A stretch of DNA of 64,000 bases from NCBI GenBank assembly GCA_963817735.1, contig CAWFPP010000009.1, positions 1-64,000 of the forward strand. The letters run 5' to 3'. Within the stretch, counting starts at the first letter, position 1. The number at the start of each line of letters is the position of its first letter. The position numbers and the translations under genes were made by a program. The DNA comes from Bog-473 sp963817735. GTDB lineage: Bacteria; Actinomycetota; Acidimicrobiia; Acidimicrobiales; RAAP-2. Below are positions 42,058 to 52,036 of this stretch, piece after piece. The notes below the pieces were generated by a model. That model was given only the letters and a program-made list of their open reading frames with translations. It was not told the origin of the DNA and made no database searches.

Positions 42058-42903
42058 TCACGGGCCCTTGACGCCGGCGAGGATCCCGTAGCCGAGGGTC
42101 TCGTCCTTCCAGAAGTCCTCGAGCACATGCGTCGACTCCACGAAGTCGCAGATGCCCGCGTCGCCGATCAGGCCGCGCAGGGAGTCCTCGTGGTCGTCCA
42201 CGTTGGCCCGCCAGGCGGCGAACGTGGGCAGTGTCGGCAGGCTGATGTCCGTGGCATCGGTGATCGTCATGCCGAGCGCGTCCAGAGCGGATGTGTATGT
42301 GGTGAGGGGTTCCATGTGGGCATCGCCGAAGGCACGCCGGAGGAGGGCGAAGTCCCGGCGACGCTCGCGCACCTCGAGGAACGGGATCTCGCGTTTACGG
42401 ATGATGTCGCAGAGCACGAGTCGTCCCCCGGGGGAGAGGACGCGGACGCACTCGCGTAGGAGTGCCGGCTTGTCACGCATCAGGTGAGACGACTCCAGCA
42501 CCCACACGACGTCGTAGCAGCTCGCACCGAGACCGTTGTCGGTCCCGTCGCGCTGCTCGAACGCGGCGCCGGACAGGCCGCGCGTCTCGGCCAGCGCTTG
42601 GGCCGCCGCCACCCCGCTCGCGCTCGTCGTGATGCCCAGTACCGATACGCCCCAGTCGGCGACGAGGTCGCACGCCTGGCGGCCGGTCCCGCACCCGACG
42701 TCGAGCACCCGCGTCTCGGCCACGACTGCGGCGTGGTCGAGCATGGACCGGGTGAGCGCGTCGGTGGCCTGCTCCAGCGGCGTGTCCGCGGCCTCGAAGA
42801 ACCCGTAGTGGAACTCTTCTCCCATGATGAGTCGCCAGGCGCGGTGGACGCGGTCATAGTGCGCCGCAGGCGCGTACATGTGGATGCTCTCAGTGCCCAT
42901 CAC
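42058..42903 (-). CDS. SAM-dependent methyltransferase (class I, sugar/small-molecule C- or O-methyltransferase-like)
   Basis: A methyltransferase of about 281 residues: YGFFEAADTPLEQATDALTRSML, then SAM motif I VLDVGCGTGRQACDLVADWGVSVLGITTS and motif III ECVRVLSPGGRLVLCDI. The layout resembles gamma-tocopherol/RebM-like methyltransferases. The start is GTG at 42903 or ATG at 42900, both after GGAGG. It heads the minus-strand cassette methyltransferase-ACP-ligase-ketoreductase (35 bases before the ACP) and is divergent from the beta-helix acyltransferase. Substrate unknown; a precursor or product of the ACP route is plausible. Confidence 0.83.
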   Translation of the reverse strand: MMGTESIHMYAPAAHYDRVHRAWRLIMGEEFHYGFFEAADTPLEQATDALTRSMLDHAAVVAETRVLDVGCGTGRQACDLVADWGVSVLGITTSASGVAAAQALAETRGLSGAAFEQRDGTDNGLGASCYDVVWVLESSHLMRDKPALLRECVRVLSPGGRLVLCDIIRKREIPFLEVRERRRDFALLRRAFGDAHMEPLTTYTSALDALGMTITDATDISLPTLPTFAAWRANVDDHEDSLRGLIGDAGICDFVESTHVLEDFWKDETLGYGILAGVKGP

Positions 42904-43021
42904 CCGTTCCTCCGTCCCTAGCGACGGCGTGGCACGGCCCTGCGGGGCATGCGTCGGCCGTCACGGGCTGTGGATAGAGTTGCCGTCTCCACCTTCTACA
43001 AACGGACCAACGGGGTGATGC

Positions 43022-43705
43022 TTGCGGCTCGTCTTGGCATTTTGCATGCTCGTGCTGCCGTCCCGAATCAAGGGCTGCCTGGGACGACGGCTCCTCGGAT
43101 GGGAGATTGACCCGACGGCGTACATCGGGCGCAGCATCATCCTTGTGCGCCATTTGTCGATGGGCCCGGAGGCGAGCATCGGCCCGCTGAACGTGATCAG
43201 GGACCTCGAGGAGCTCCGCATGGCAGCGGGCGCCAGCATCGCCGCCCGGAACTGGATCACCGGCTTCCCCCGATCGCCGGATCCGGCCACCGACCCCTTC
43301 CCGCACTCGCCGAACCGGCGTCCCTCGCTGATCATGGGCACGCGGGCGATGATCACCATGGCCCACGAGATCGACTGCGCCGATCGGGTCGAGATCGGCG
43401 ACTACAGCTCGCTGGCCGGCTTCCGCTGCACCGTCCTCACCCACAGCCTGAACCTCGTGCGTGACCGTTTCGTCACCGGGACCGTCGAGATAGGCGCCCA
43501 TGCGGCGGTCATGTCGGGCTCGACCTTGCTGAGCGGGACCAAGGTCCCGGCGCGCTCCATCGTGTCGGCCGGGTCGGTGGTCAACACGCCCCTCACCGAG
43601 GAGTTGACGTTCTACAGCGGGAACCCGGCCGAGGCGGTCCGCACCCTGCCCGGGACCCTCGAATTCTTCCACCGAGGTGAGGACGTTTTGGAGGTGGAGG
43701 CGTAG
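43022..43705 (+). CDS. left-handed beta-helix acyltransferase (WbbJ-like), paralogue A
   Basis: A 227-residue hexapeptide-repeat acyltransferase. It starts MRLVLAFCMLVLPSRIKGCLGRRLLGWEIDPTAYIGRSIILVRHLSMGPEASIG, with repeated (I/V)G turns, and ends TKVPARSIVSAGSVVNTPLTEELTFYSGNPAEAVRTL, the usual coil end. The His in HEIDCADR or THSLNL may be catalytic. The TTG at 43022 was chosen because the paralogue at 61470 begins at the same place (MRLAFAY) with ATG; GGGGTGA precedes it. It probably acetylates or otherwise acylates a polysaccharide sugar. A TylF-like methyltransferase gene follows after 29 bases. Confidence 0.87.
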   Translation: MRLVLAFCMLVLPSRIKGCLGRRLLGWEIDPTAYIGRSIILVRHLSMGPEASIGPLNVIRDLEELRMAAGASIAARNWITGFPRSPDPATDPFPHSPNRRPSLIMGTRAMITMAHEIDCADRVEIGDYSSLAGFRCTVLTHSLNLVRDRFVTGTVEIGAHAAVMSGSTLLSGTKVPARSIVSAGSVVNTPLTEELTFYSGNPAEAVRTLPGTLEFFHRGEDVLEVEA

Positions 43706-43734
43706 GACGCCCGCCCCGCGGTCGTTCCACGTCC

Positions 43735-44589
43735 GTGACGGTTGACCGAACCACCGCAGAGGCGTCCCTGTACCTCGACCTGCTCAAACGAAGCCTGACC
43801 GGGTCCCTGGCCGAGGACAACGACAGCATCCTCGGGGGAGTGCGGACCGCCGGTTCGGCCTCGTGGAAGCGTCGGCTGGCCAACCTGGTGGGCGACTTGG
43901 CGGCCCGGGTCAACGTCGAGATCGTCTACAAGAAGCCCTACGACGCCGCGCAGCGCGAGGTCGGCCGCGACTGGCCCTCGCGCGCCGAGTCGATGATCGG
44001 CCTGCGCCGCATGGACAACATCGCGCACTGCGTGCAGACCGTGCTCGACGAGGGGGTGGCCGGCGATCTGCTCGAGGCCGGCGTCTGGCGCGGTGGCGCG
44101 TGCATCTTCATGAAGGCCAACTTGGTGGCGAACGACGACACGGGCCGCAACGTGTGGGTGGCCGATTCGTTCCAGGGGCTCCCGGCACCCAATGCGACGC
44201 TGTACCCCGCCGACAGCGGGGACGACCTGCACACGCGCGGCGGTCTCAGTGTGGGCGCCGATCAGGTGCGGCACAACTTCGAGCGGTACGGCCTGCTCGA
44301 CGACCGCGTGCGGTTCCTGGTGGGCTGGTTCAAGGACACCCTACCCAGCGCGCCGATCGACGCCCTGGCGGTCATGCGGCTCGACGGCGACATGTACGAG
44401 TCGACGTGGCAGGCCATCGAAGCGCTCTATCCCAAGCTCTCTCCGGGGGGCTTCTGCATCATCGACGACTTCGGGAGCCACCAGTCGCAGGCCGGCCAGG
44501 CGGTGCTCGACTACCGCCAGGCCCACGGGATCGACGAGGAGATCGTGGACATCGACGGGTTCGGTGCCTACTGGCGGAGGCGGTGGTAG
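43735..44589 (+). CDS. TylF/MycF-type macrocin O-methyltransferase family protein
   Basis: A 284-residue SAM methyltransferase. SRAESMIGLRRMDNIAHCVQTVLDEGVAGDLLEAGVWRGGACIFMKA is the family's characteristic N-terminal and SAM-binding region, followed by VADSFQGLP, VMRLDGDMYESTWQAIEALYPKLSPGGFCIIDDFGS, where Asp residues bind Mg2+. Known members methylate sugar hydroxyls of macrolides. In this locus an O-methylated sugar of the surface polysaccharide is the natural inference. GTG start, 29 bases after the acyltransferase. Converges on a glycosyltransferase. Confidence 0.9.
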   Translation: MTVDRTTAEASLYLDLLKRSLTGSLAEDNDSILGGVRTAGSASWKRRLANLVGDLAARVNVEIVYKKPYDAAQREVGRDWPSRAESMIGLRRMDNIAHCVQTVLDEGVAGDLLEAGVWRGGACIFMKANLVANDDTGRNVWVADSFQGLPAPNATLYPADSGDDLHTRGGLSVGADQVRHNFERYGLLDDRVRFLVGWFKDTLPSAPIDALAVMRLDGDMYESTWQAIEALYPKLSPGGFCIIDDFGSHQSQAGQAVLDYRQAHGIDEEIVDIDGFGAYWRRRW

Positions 44590-44599
44590 GGCGCCCGGC

Positions 44600-45818
44600 C
44601 TAGCCCCAGCTCCCCGTCCCGCCGGCGAAGCGTTCCTGCAGCTTGCCGGCGAGCCGCGGAAAGCGCTTCTTCACGCGGTCGTACTCCTCGGGCAGCACGA
44701 TCCGCACGCACTTGGCGCCCTCCTGCAACAATCCGCGGCCGATCGCCATCCGAGCGTTCCTCCGCCGCCAGCGCTCGTAGGCCGCGGCGTCCGACGGCTC
44801 GAACGGCGAGGGCAGCGGGGCGGTGCTCGCCTTGCGCTCCCTCCCGTAGGCCCGGCGGAGCTGGCGCGAGATCGGCCTGCCCCGGCTGTCCTGCGCGTAG
44901 GGGTAGGGCGGCGCCGGGGGGAGGCTCTCCTCGTACGCGGAGAGGACGGCGGCGTATTCCTTGCACAGCTGCAGCACGACGCTGTCGTCCTGGACCAGGT
45001 GCGCGTAGGAGTCGAGGGCCCGCAGTGAGAGCTTCTCCGGCGCGCTCGAGTCGAAGGCGTGGAAATGGAACAGCCGCAGACGTTCGCCGGTCGAAGCGAT
45101 CCGGTAGCCGTCGGCGTCGAGTGCGAGCGGCCGTTCCCACAGGTTGGCGACGCTGACGTTGTACCCGGCGTGCCGGAAGCTGGCCGCCTGGAAGTGCGAG
45201 CTCCCGATGTCCATCCACTTCTGATCGACGAACAGCCCGGCGAGCGGGTCGTAGAGGCATTCGGTGCTGAGGTGGGACCACCACCACTCGAGGGCCCGCA
45301 GCGCCCGGCGGTCGACGGCACAGAACCCGAGGTTGTTGACGCCCACCAGCAGGAGGTGGCCGTCGGAGTGGTTGGCGCCCGCAGGCGGCGGCCCGAGGAA
45401 GTGGGGTGTGAGGAGGATCCCCTGCGCCGAGCCCGCCAGTGCGCCCGGCAGCTCGGCCATCGGTGCGGTGAGGTAGGTGTCGGGGTCGAGGTAGACGACC
45501 TGCTCGGCGTCTTCGAGCAGCCGCTGCAACAGGAGCGGCTTCACCGCCGTCGCGAGCTCCACCAGGTCGTACGACATGGCGAGCTCGCGGACGGTGCGCC
45601 GGGAGAGCCCGAGCGAGGCCGTGCTGAGGAAGGCGACACCGGGAGGTTCGGGCAGCCCCTCGTCCTCCGCCACGTCGATGAAGAGAATCCGCAGGATCGC
45701 CCCGTCCTCGTGACGCCGCAGGCTCTCGGCGAGGGCGAGCGCCTTCGGGAGGTAGTTCGTCGACAGAATGGTGCAGTAGGTGCGCGTGGCGCTGTTCCGA
45801 CGGCGTCCGGCGGTTCAT
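44600..45818 (-). CDS. glycosyltransferase (GT8-like, DxD), frameshifted near the start
   Basis: The main frame encodes a nucleotide-sugar glycosyltransferase: YLVELATAVKPLLLQRLLEDAEQVVYLDPDTYLTAPM with a DPD (DxD) metal site, and GVNNLGFCAVDR, DQKWMD and HFHAFD further on. In the same frame upstream of 45673 the sequence RTYCTILSTNYLPKALALAESLRRH is a clear family N-terminus, yet no start codon is available there before a stop. The ATG at 45818 is in another frame, so a shift near 45790-45812 is likely. Corrected length is about 405 residues. The C-terminal third is Arg-rich and variable. Sugar specificity unknown. Confidence 0.8.
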
Positions 45819-45910
45819 ACCCTGACAACGCCGGTGGGCCCCCTGGTCCTACGGCCCGTTCCGGCCCCGCCGGGCGGGCGCTCCAACCCCGGGGCGGCTA
45901 GAAGAGGGCG

Positions 45911-47491
45911 GTGAGCCCCGAAGAGTCCCCACCGACCCATTTCCGCCCCGCCACGTACGCCGCCAGCGACGGGGAGCGGCCCGCCGTCATCACCGACTCC
46001 GGCCAGGTGGTCACGTTCACCCAGCTCGAGGAGCGCTCGAGCCGGCTGGCCCAGGCCCTCTTCGCCCACGGGCTGCGTCCCGGCGACCACGTGGCCGTGC
46101 TCCTGCCCAACGACGACCGGACCCACGAGGTGGCGTTCGCCCTCCAACGCTCGGGTCTCTACTACACGATGGTCAACACGCATCTCGCCGCCGACGAGGC
46201 GGCGTACATCGTCGTGGACTGCGGCGCCCGAACGCTGATCACGTCGGAGAAGCTCGCACCCCTGGCGACGGAGCTGGTCGAGCGCACGCCCGACGTGGAG
46301 CTGCGGCTCATGATCGGTGCCAACCCCGCGCCAGGACACGCCGCGTACGACGAGTTCGTCGCCGCGTCCCCGGCCGAGCCGCTCGCCGACGAGGTCGAGG
46401 GTTCCGCAATGTTGTACTCCTCGGGCACCACCGGCCATCCCAAGGGGATCCGCCGCCCGTTGAGCGGTCACCCCTTCGGCTCGGACGTGGTGCTCTCGGG
46501 CATGCTCGGCGGCATCATGGGCTTCCGCCCGGGGGACGTGTACCTCAGCCCGGCTCCGCTCTACCACTCCGCTCCGCTGGTGTGGTCCATGACGGCGCAG
46601 CGCATGGGCGGGACGGCCATCGTGATGGAGCACTTCGAACCCGAGCGCTGCCTGGCGCTCATAGAGGAGCACAAGGTCACGCACGCCCAGTTCGTCCCGA
46701 CCATGTTCGTGCGCATGCTCAAGCTCCCCGACGAGGTCCGGGACAGATACGACCTCTCGTCACTGCGCTCGGTGGTCCACGCCGCCGCGCCGTGCGCCCC
46801 CGAGGTCAAGCGCCGCATGATCGAATGGTTCGGGCCGGTGATCCACGAGTACTACTCGGGCACCGAGGGCATGGGCATGACCTGGATCACCGCCGCCGAG
46901 GCCCTGACGCATCCGGGCTCGGTGGGCAAGGCCATCTGGGGCGAGGTGCACGTGTGCGGCGACGACGGCGAGGACCTCCCGACCGGAGAGGACGGTGTGG
47001 TCTACTTCGGCGGCCGCACGGGGGCCGCCGCCTTCGAGTACAACCACGATCCGGAGAAGACCCGCCAGACCTTCAACGACAAGGGCTGGGCCACGCTGTG
47101 GGACGTGGGGCACGTCGACGGCGACGGCTACCTCTACCTGACCGACCGCAAGCTCTTCATGATCGTGTCCGGCGGAGTGAACATCTACCCGCAGGAGATC
47201 GAGGACGTCCTCGCGCTGCACCCGGCGGTGGCCGACGTGGCCGTCTTCGGCGTCCCCAACCCCGAAATGGGGGAGGAGGTCAAGGCCGTCGTCCAGCCCG
47301 CGCCCGGGGTGATCCCGGGACCGGAGCTCGAAGCCGAGATCATCGCCTTCTGCCGGGCCAACCTGTCGCACTACAAGTGCCCGCGCACGGTCGACTTCAC
47401 TGACGAGTTGCCCCGGGGCGAGAACGGGAAGCTCTACAAGAAGGCCCTGCGCGAGGCCTACTGGGCCAGCTCGGCCCCCAGCACCACCTGA
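45911..47491 (+). CDS. acyl-CoA synthetase (AMP-binding, FadD-like)
   Basis: A 526-residue adenylate-forming enzyme, intact. Motifs: SAMLYSSGTTGHPKGI (P-loop), EYYSGTEGMG (A5), LYLTDRKLFMIVSGGVNIYPQEIEDVL (A8) and LPRGENGKLYKKALRE (A10 Lys). It makes an acyl-CoA from a carboxylic acid, ATP and CoA. GTG start at 45911. It is divergent from the glycosyltransferase, and its end overlaps the tail of a convergent MFS gene by 34 bases. It could supply acyl-CoA to the acyltransferases of the locus or belong to unrelated acid catabolism. Confidence 0.9.
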   Translation: MSPEESPPTHFRPATYAASDGERPAVITDSGQVVTFTQLEERSSRLAQALFAHGLRPGDHVAVLLPNDDRTHEVAFALQRSGLYYTMVNTHLAADEAAYIVVDCGARTLITSEKLAPLATELVERTPDVELRLMIGANPAPGHAAYDEFVAASPAEPLADEVEGSAMLYSSGTTGHPKGIRRPLSGHPFGSDVVLSGMLGGIMGFRPGDVYLSPAPLYHSAPLVWSMTAQRMGGTAIVMEHFEPERCLALIEEHKVTHAQFVPTMFVRMLKLPDEVRDRYDLSSLRSVVHAAAPCAPEVKRRMIEWFGPVIHEYYSGTEGMGMTWITAAEALTHPGSVGKAIWGEVHVCGDDGEDLPTGEDGVVYFGGRTGAAAFEYNHDPEKTRQTFNDKGWATLWDVGHVDGDGYLYLTDRKLFMIVSGGVNIYPQEIEDVLALHPAVADVAVFGVPNPEMGEEVKAVVQPAPGVIPGPELEAEIIAFCRANLSHYKCPRTVDFTDELPRGENGKLYKKALREAYWASSAPSTT

Positions 47492-48803
47492 ACCTCGGGC
47501 GGCGTCCGCACGTCGGCGTACCAGGCCAACCCGAGTGCCACGACGGCGCCGAACAAGCAGCACGGTGGTGATGCCGACGGCCTCCACCACTGGCCCGATG
47601 AGCAGGTTCCCGATGCCGACGGTGCCGCCGAACCCCATCATCCACAAGGCCATGACGCGTCCCCGCACGTTCTCGTGCACCTGGGCCTGCAGCGTGGTGT
47701 TCAGCGCCGTGATGAACGCGAAGTAGAAGGCCCCGGTGATGGCCACGCACACGTCGGCCGGCACCGGGCTGCGCTGCAGGGCGAAGCTGCAGAGCGCCAC
47801 CGAATAGCCCACGAGGCAGACGCGCACGAGCAGCGGCTTGGACGTCCGGGCGAAGACCGTTCCGATGGAGATGGCGCCGGCCAGGGCGCCCGTGCCGAAG
47901 GAGGCATACAGGATGCCGTAGTCGGCCGACTTCGAGAGGTCGATGCCCAGGTTGTGGGCGGCCACCACCGGCATCTGCCCGATGAAGGCAAGCGCCAGCA
48001 ACGAGAAGAGGAACACCGTGACCAGGCAGCGGCCCACCACCCGGTCCTGGCGGGCCACCGTGATGCCGGCCGTCAACTGCCGCCAGCGGCTTGCTCCCGT
48101 CGGCACCTGGCGTACGGCGGGCAGCGTCACCGCCATGAGCGCCGCCACCACGAAGAGGTAGGTGGCGGCGTTCCCGGCGAAGATCCAGGCCGGCCCGACC
48201 AGCGAGTACAGGAGGCCGCCGATGACCGGCCCGATGACCCGCGACGCGTTCATCTGGGCCGAGTTGAGGGAGATGGCGCCGGGCAGGTCCACCTTGCCCA
48301 CCAGGCCGGGCAGGACGGCGGAGTAGGCCGGTCCGAACATGGCGCTGCCCGCGCCGACGCCCAGCACCATGACGCACGAGCAGGACGTGCGAGGGGTGCG
48401 GGGAGGCGGCCACGAGGGCCACCCCCAGCGAGAACACCAGCTGCTCGACCGACAGGATGATCAGGAAGCGCTTGCGGTCGATCTTGTCCGCCAGCAGCCC
48501 GCCCACCATGGGCAGGACGAGGGTGGGGCCCAGCTGGGCGAAGATGATGACGCCGACGAACGTGGCCGAGTGCGTGAGGTCGTAGGCATAGGCACCGAGG
48601 ACGACGTTCTGCATCCAGGTGCCGATGTTCGAGGCGAAGGCACCCAGGAAGACGATGCGGAAGGTGCGGTGCGACAGGGCCGCCCGTGCGGTGCCGCTGC
48701 GGGCAGGGACGGGGCTGTCCCCGTCGACGACCGCATCCTCGATCTCCTCCAGGGAGATGGCGCCGTCGTCGTGCTCGGCGCGGTCGTCGGGGGCGGGCGG
48801 CAC
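47458..48803 (-). CDS. MFS transporter (EntS/MFS_3-like), two frameshifts
   Basis: About 447 residues when two shifts are corrected. N-terminal frame (from GTG 48803): SHRTFRIVFLGAFASNIGTWMQNVVLGAYAYDLTHSATFVGVIIFAQLGPTLVLPMVGGLLADKIDRKR, the MFS_3 signature. Near 48376 it moves to the frame of MVLGVGAGSAMFGPAYSAVLPGLVG and runs to VVEAVGITTVLL. Near 47556 it moves again to give a last helix (FGAVVALGLAWYADVRTPPEVQVVLGAELAQ) with TAG at 47458-47460. About 12 helices in total. Substrate unknown; siderophore and drug exporters are relatives. Overlaps the end of the acyl-CoA synthetase. Confidence 0.82.
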
Positions 48804-48843
48804 CGGCCCATGGTACGGGAGCCCCCTTCTCGCCCGTCTGGGG

Positions 48844-50998
48844 TCAGGGACCGGCGACGGAGCAGATGCTGCCGCAGGGCACGTCGAAGGCCGACACCGG
48901 CGCGACCGGGACGGTCAGTTCCGACGCCGCCCCCGAATTGCGTTGTACCTGGTAGATGCCCCCGATCAGGCCCGGGAGCTGGGCGAGCGAGGGGAGGAGG
49001 TGCGGCGTGTCGCCGGTGGTGATGGTCACCCGCAGCCGCCAGCCGGTGGGCAGCTCGGCCATGGTCGGGAAGATCGCGATGTCCTGTCGGGTGACCTGCC
49101 CGGGCACGATCGGCTGCGACGACGCCTGCGTGAGCGGGTGCACCGGCAGCAGGGTGGCTCCCGAGGACGTCGTCCATGTCCGGCTGGGGTCCAGGGCACG
49201 TAGGTCGCCGTCCAGCGCGCCCGACGACAGCGGCACGCTGTCGCCCGACGGCGAGACGGCCTCGACCGTGGCGGCCAGCTCGGTATCGGTGCCGGTCGAG
49301 GTCGTATACAACGTCGCGTCGATCGGCCCGGCCACCACCTCGGGCGAGTCGACGGGCGCGGTCGTGTAGGTGAGTGCGCCGGGGCCGGTGCCCAGCGTGA
49401 CGTCGTTGAGGTCGCAGGGTTCGCCCGTGTCGAGCGACTGGAACCCGAGGGCGAGCAGGCCGGCTCCCCACTGGTCCGTCTGGATGTCGCACGGGCTCGT
49501 CGTGCCCGTCCAGGCGACCAGGTCGGAACCGGTCACGGCGGTGGGCGCCGCCGGCGAGAGATCGCCGTCGTTGGGCGACACCGGATCGCTCCCGCTGCGG
49601 CCGGGGGCGAAGTAGTACTCGGTGGGATCGGCCTGGGGCAGCGGCCACTGCGCCGCGTCCACCCACGCGCCCCCCGAGTTCTGGATGTCGAGATGCAGCG
49701 GTGTCGTCGTCGTGGCCAGCGGCGTGTGCTCGCCCAGCAGCCACGTGTCGAACCACTCGAGCTCCAGCGCCGAGATGTTGACGCCCGTCCCCGTCGTCAC
49801 GTGCTGCCACGGCCCCATCAGCAGCTGGTAGCGCGGCGTCACCGCCTGGTCGGGCGTCATGGCCGCGTACTGCGACCGGCCGTCGAAGAGGTTCTGCAGG
49901 CCGACGTAGTTGAGCGGCTCGCCCTGTTCGAAGAGGTCGTTCCAGCCGCCGACCAGGAAGGCGGGGATCGTCGTCCTTGACGACGGCGGCCAGGTCCTGG
50001 GCCGGGCTGCGGGCCGCCCAGTAGCTCTGGTCGAACGCGTCGTCGCCCTGCCCGGTCTCCACGTCGAGGACGAGCTTGAGGAACGACACGAGGACCTGGC
50101 TGTGCGCGGCCTCGGTCGGCGCCAGGTTGGCCAGCCCGCTGGCCAGCACCGAGCCGTCGCCGCTCTCGGCCGCCTCCACCAGCGGCTGCAGCGCGGGGTT
50201 GGAGAGGTTCAGGCCGGACAGCAGTGCGATGTACGTGGCGGCGAACTCGGTGTCGGGGAGGCCGCCCTGGGTCACCGTGTCGGCGTACAGGTCGTTGCCC
50301 GAAATGATCGGGAACATCGCCTTGATCGGTGAATTCGCACCGGCCGCGGCGACCGTCTGGAACTGGTTGATGCCCATGTAGGACTCGCCGAAGAGGCCGA
50401 CCTCGCCGTTGGACTGGGGCAGGTGCGCCGCCCAGCGCGCCAGCGTGACGCCGTCGGTCGACTGCACGGGGTCGAACAGGTCGAAGGTGCCGCCCGAGTC
50501 CCCGGTGCCGCGCACGTCGGCGATGACCACGATGTAGCCCCGGTCGACGAGATACTCGACGTTCGTGTTGGCGATGGCGGACGCGTCGACGATGAACGCC
50601 TTGCCGTACGGCGTCTGCTGCAGCAGCACGGGGAAGAGCCCGTTGGCCGGCGTGCTCGCGCCCGCCGTCGTCGGGAAGTACACGTCGGCCCGCAGCACGG
50701 TGCCGTCCGACATGGTGACCGGCAGGTCGCGCAACGACCCGGTGCCGTACGTCGCCGGCTGCGGCGACCAGCCGTTGGCGTCGGCCTCCCGGGCCCCCTT
50801 GACGGTGTCGGCCGCCGCGGCGCTGCTCGCCCCGAGGTTCTGCCCTGACTTGGTGGCGGGGGCCGGGCCGCTTCCGCCCGGCACGTACGGTGCCAACGCG
50901 AAGGCAGAGAGGGTGATGACCAGTGCCAGCCCGCCCATCACCAGGCGCCACGGCACCGTGCCCTTCCAGCAGCCCAGGTATCTGCGTAGCTCTGCCAT
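48844..50998 (-). CDS. secreted CocE/NonD (X-Pro dipeptidyl-peptidase S15) family hydrolase, frameshifted
   Basis: About 718 residues after correcting one shift near 49965-49972 (an extra base in GACGACGATCC). N-terminal membrane helix or signal (LVMGGLALVITLSAFALAPYV). The alpha/beta-hydrolase core has VLLQQTPYGKAF, VVIADVRGTGDSGG and the nucleophile in GLFGESYMGINQF. Later MGPWQHV carries the His. The C-terminal beta-jelly-roll domain (ELPTGWRLRVTITTGDTPHL) is the usual XPP C-terminal domain. Members cleave esters, amides or X-Pro peptides. Its location beside the chain-length gene may mean it trims or modifies acyl groups on the exported polymer, which is speculative. Start ATG follows GGGGGG. 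Confidence 0.83.
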
Positions 50999-51062
50999 CC
51001 CCCCGGACCTCCGTCCCCCGCCTCGTCGAAGGGAGAACGGCTGTTGGCCTGCTTACCTGCGG

Positions 51063-51923
51063 TCAGTCCGTCCGGGGCGGTGCGAGGGCGTTCACGAGCA
51101 GGGCCACGCCGATCCCGAGGATGAGACCGAAGATCAGGGCCAGCACCGTCCACTCGACCGTCTTGGGCGAGACCGGCTTGCTCGGGACCGTCGCCGACGA
51201 GATGACCTGCCCCGCCTCGGTCGTCACCCCCTGCGACGCGTAGAACTGGTAGTTCTGCAGCTGGTTCTGCAACGTCGTGAACTCGCTCTGCAGGTCGCCG
51301 AGCTGCGTCTCGTCCGGGGTGACGTTGGTCGTCGCCGGTGCGGAGCGGATCTGGGAGTTCAGGTTGGCGATGGCGAGCTGCAGGGTGTCGATCTTGTTCT
51401 GCACCTGCGCCTGTGCCGAGGTGAAGGTGTCCGTCGTCTGCTTCTGCTCGAACGCGATGTAGGCGTTGGCGTAGGCGTTGGCCGCAGCCGCCGCGGCCTG
51501 CGGGTCCTTCGAGCGGACCGAGATCTGCACAACGTCGGTCGTGCCGACCTGGACCGCGGTGGCCGAGGGAGCGCCCGGAAGCTTGTCGGCCACGAGCTTG
51601 GCCACGGCGGAGCTCTCTATGACCTCGATGCCGTCGGGCACATCGGGGATCGGCGCGATGCCGGCGGGCGAGTTGGCCTCCACCAGTGTCTGGGAGATCG
51701 CAGGCTCCAGCAGGACCGATGCCGTCGCCTCGTAGGTGGGCTTGATCAGCACGCAGTAGGCCAGGGTCGCTCCCACGCAGATGGTCGCGACCACCAGGAT
51801 GGTGACTCTCTTGCGCCACAGGAGCAGGGCGTACTCGCGCAGTCCGGAAGCCTCGGTGCCCGTCGGCGCGGGGCTCCGGTAAGCCCGCAACCCAGGTTGC
51901 TCAACCTCGAGAGGATCACTCAT
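51063..51923 (-). CDS. Wzz/YveK-type polysaccharide chain-length determinant
   Basis: A 286-residue membrane protein with the Wzz layout: helix at the N-terminus (VTILVVATICVGATLAYCVLI), an extracytoplasmic region with a long coiled-coil (FTSAQAQVQNKIDTLQLAIANLNSQI ... LQSEFTTLQNQLQNYQ), the Pro motif VPSKPVSPKT, and a second helix (VLALIFGLILGIGVALLVNAL). No tyrosine-kinase domain is fused, and no separate BY-kinase is in the window. It controls polymer length with the divergent Wzy-like protein. ATG at 51923 is used; a TTG at 51971 is possible. Confidence 0.87.
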   Translation of the reverse strand: MSDPLEVEQPGLRAYRSPAPTGTEASGLREYALLLWRKRVTILVVATICVGATLAYCVLIKPTYEATASVLLEPAISQTLVEANSPAGIAPIPDVPDGIEVIESSAVAKLVADKLPGAPSATAVQVGTTDVVQISVRSKDPQAAAAAANAYANAYIAFEQKQTTDTFTSAQAQVQNKIDTLQLAIANLNSQIRSAPATTNVTPDETQLGDLQSEFTTLQNQLQNYQFYASQGVTTEAGQVISSATVPSKPVSPKTVEWTVLALIFGLILGIGVALLVNALAPPRTD

Positions 51924-52036
51924 CGGTTGCGGAACGTGGGGCAGCGGCACTTCTTGCTCCCATTCGTCCAATCAGATGGGGCAATCGTCGGGGCAGGAGT
52001 GCCGTAGGCAATGGAGGCGGCTGCAGTTTCCGTTGC

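Noticed and set aside
51945..52004. Imperfect inverted repeat in the Wzz/Wzy divergent gap
   Set aside because: Arms have several mismatches and a gap; too weak to call an operator.
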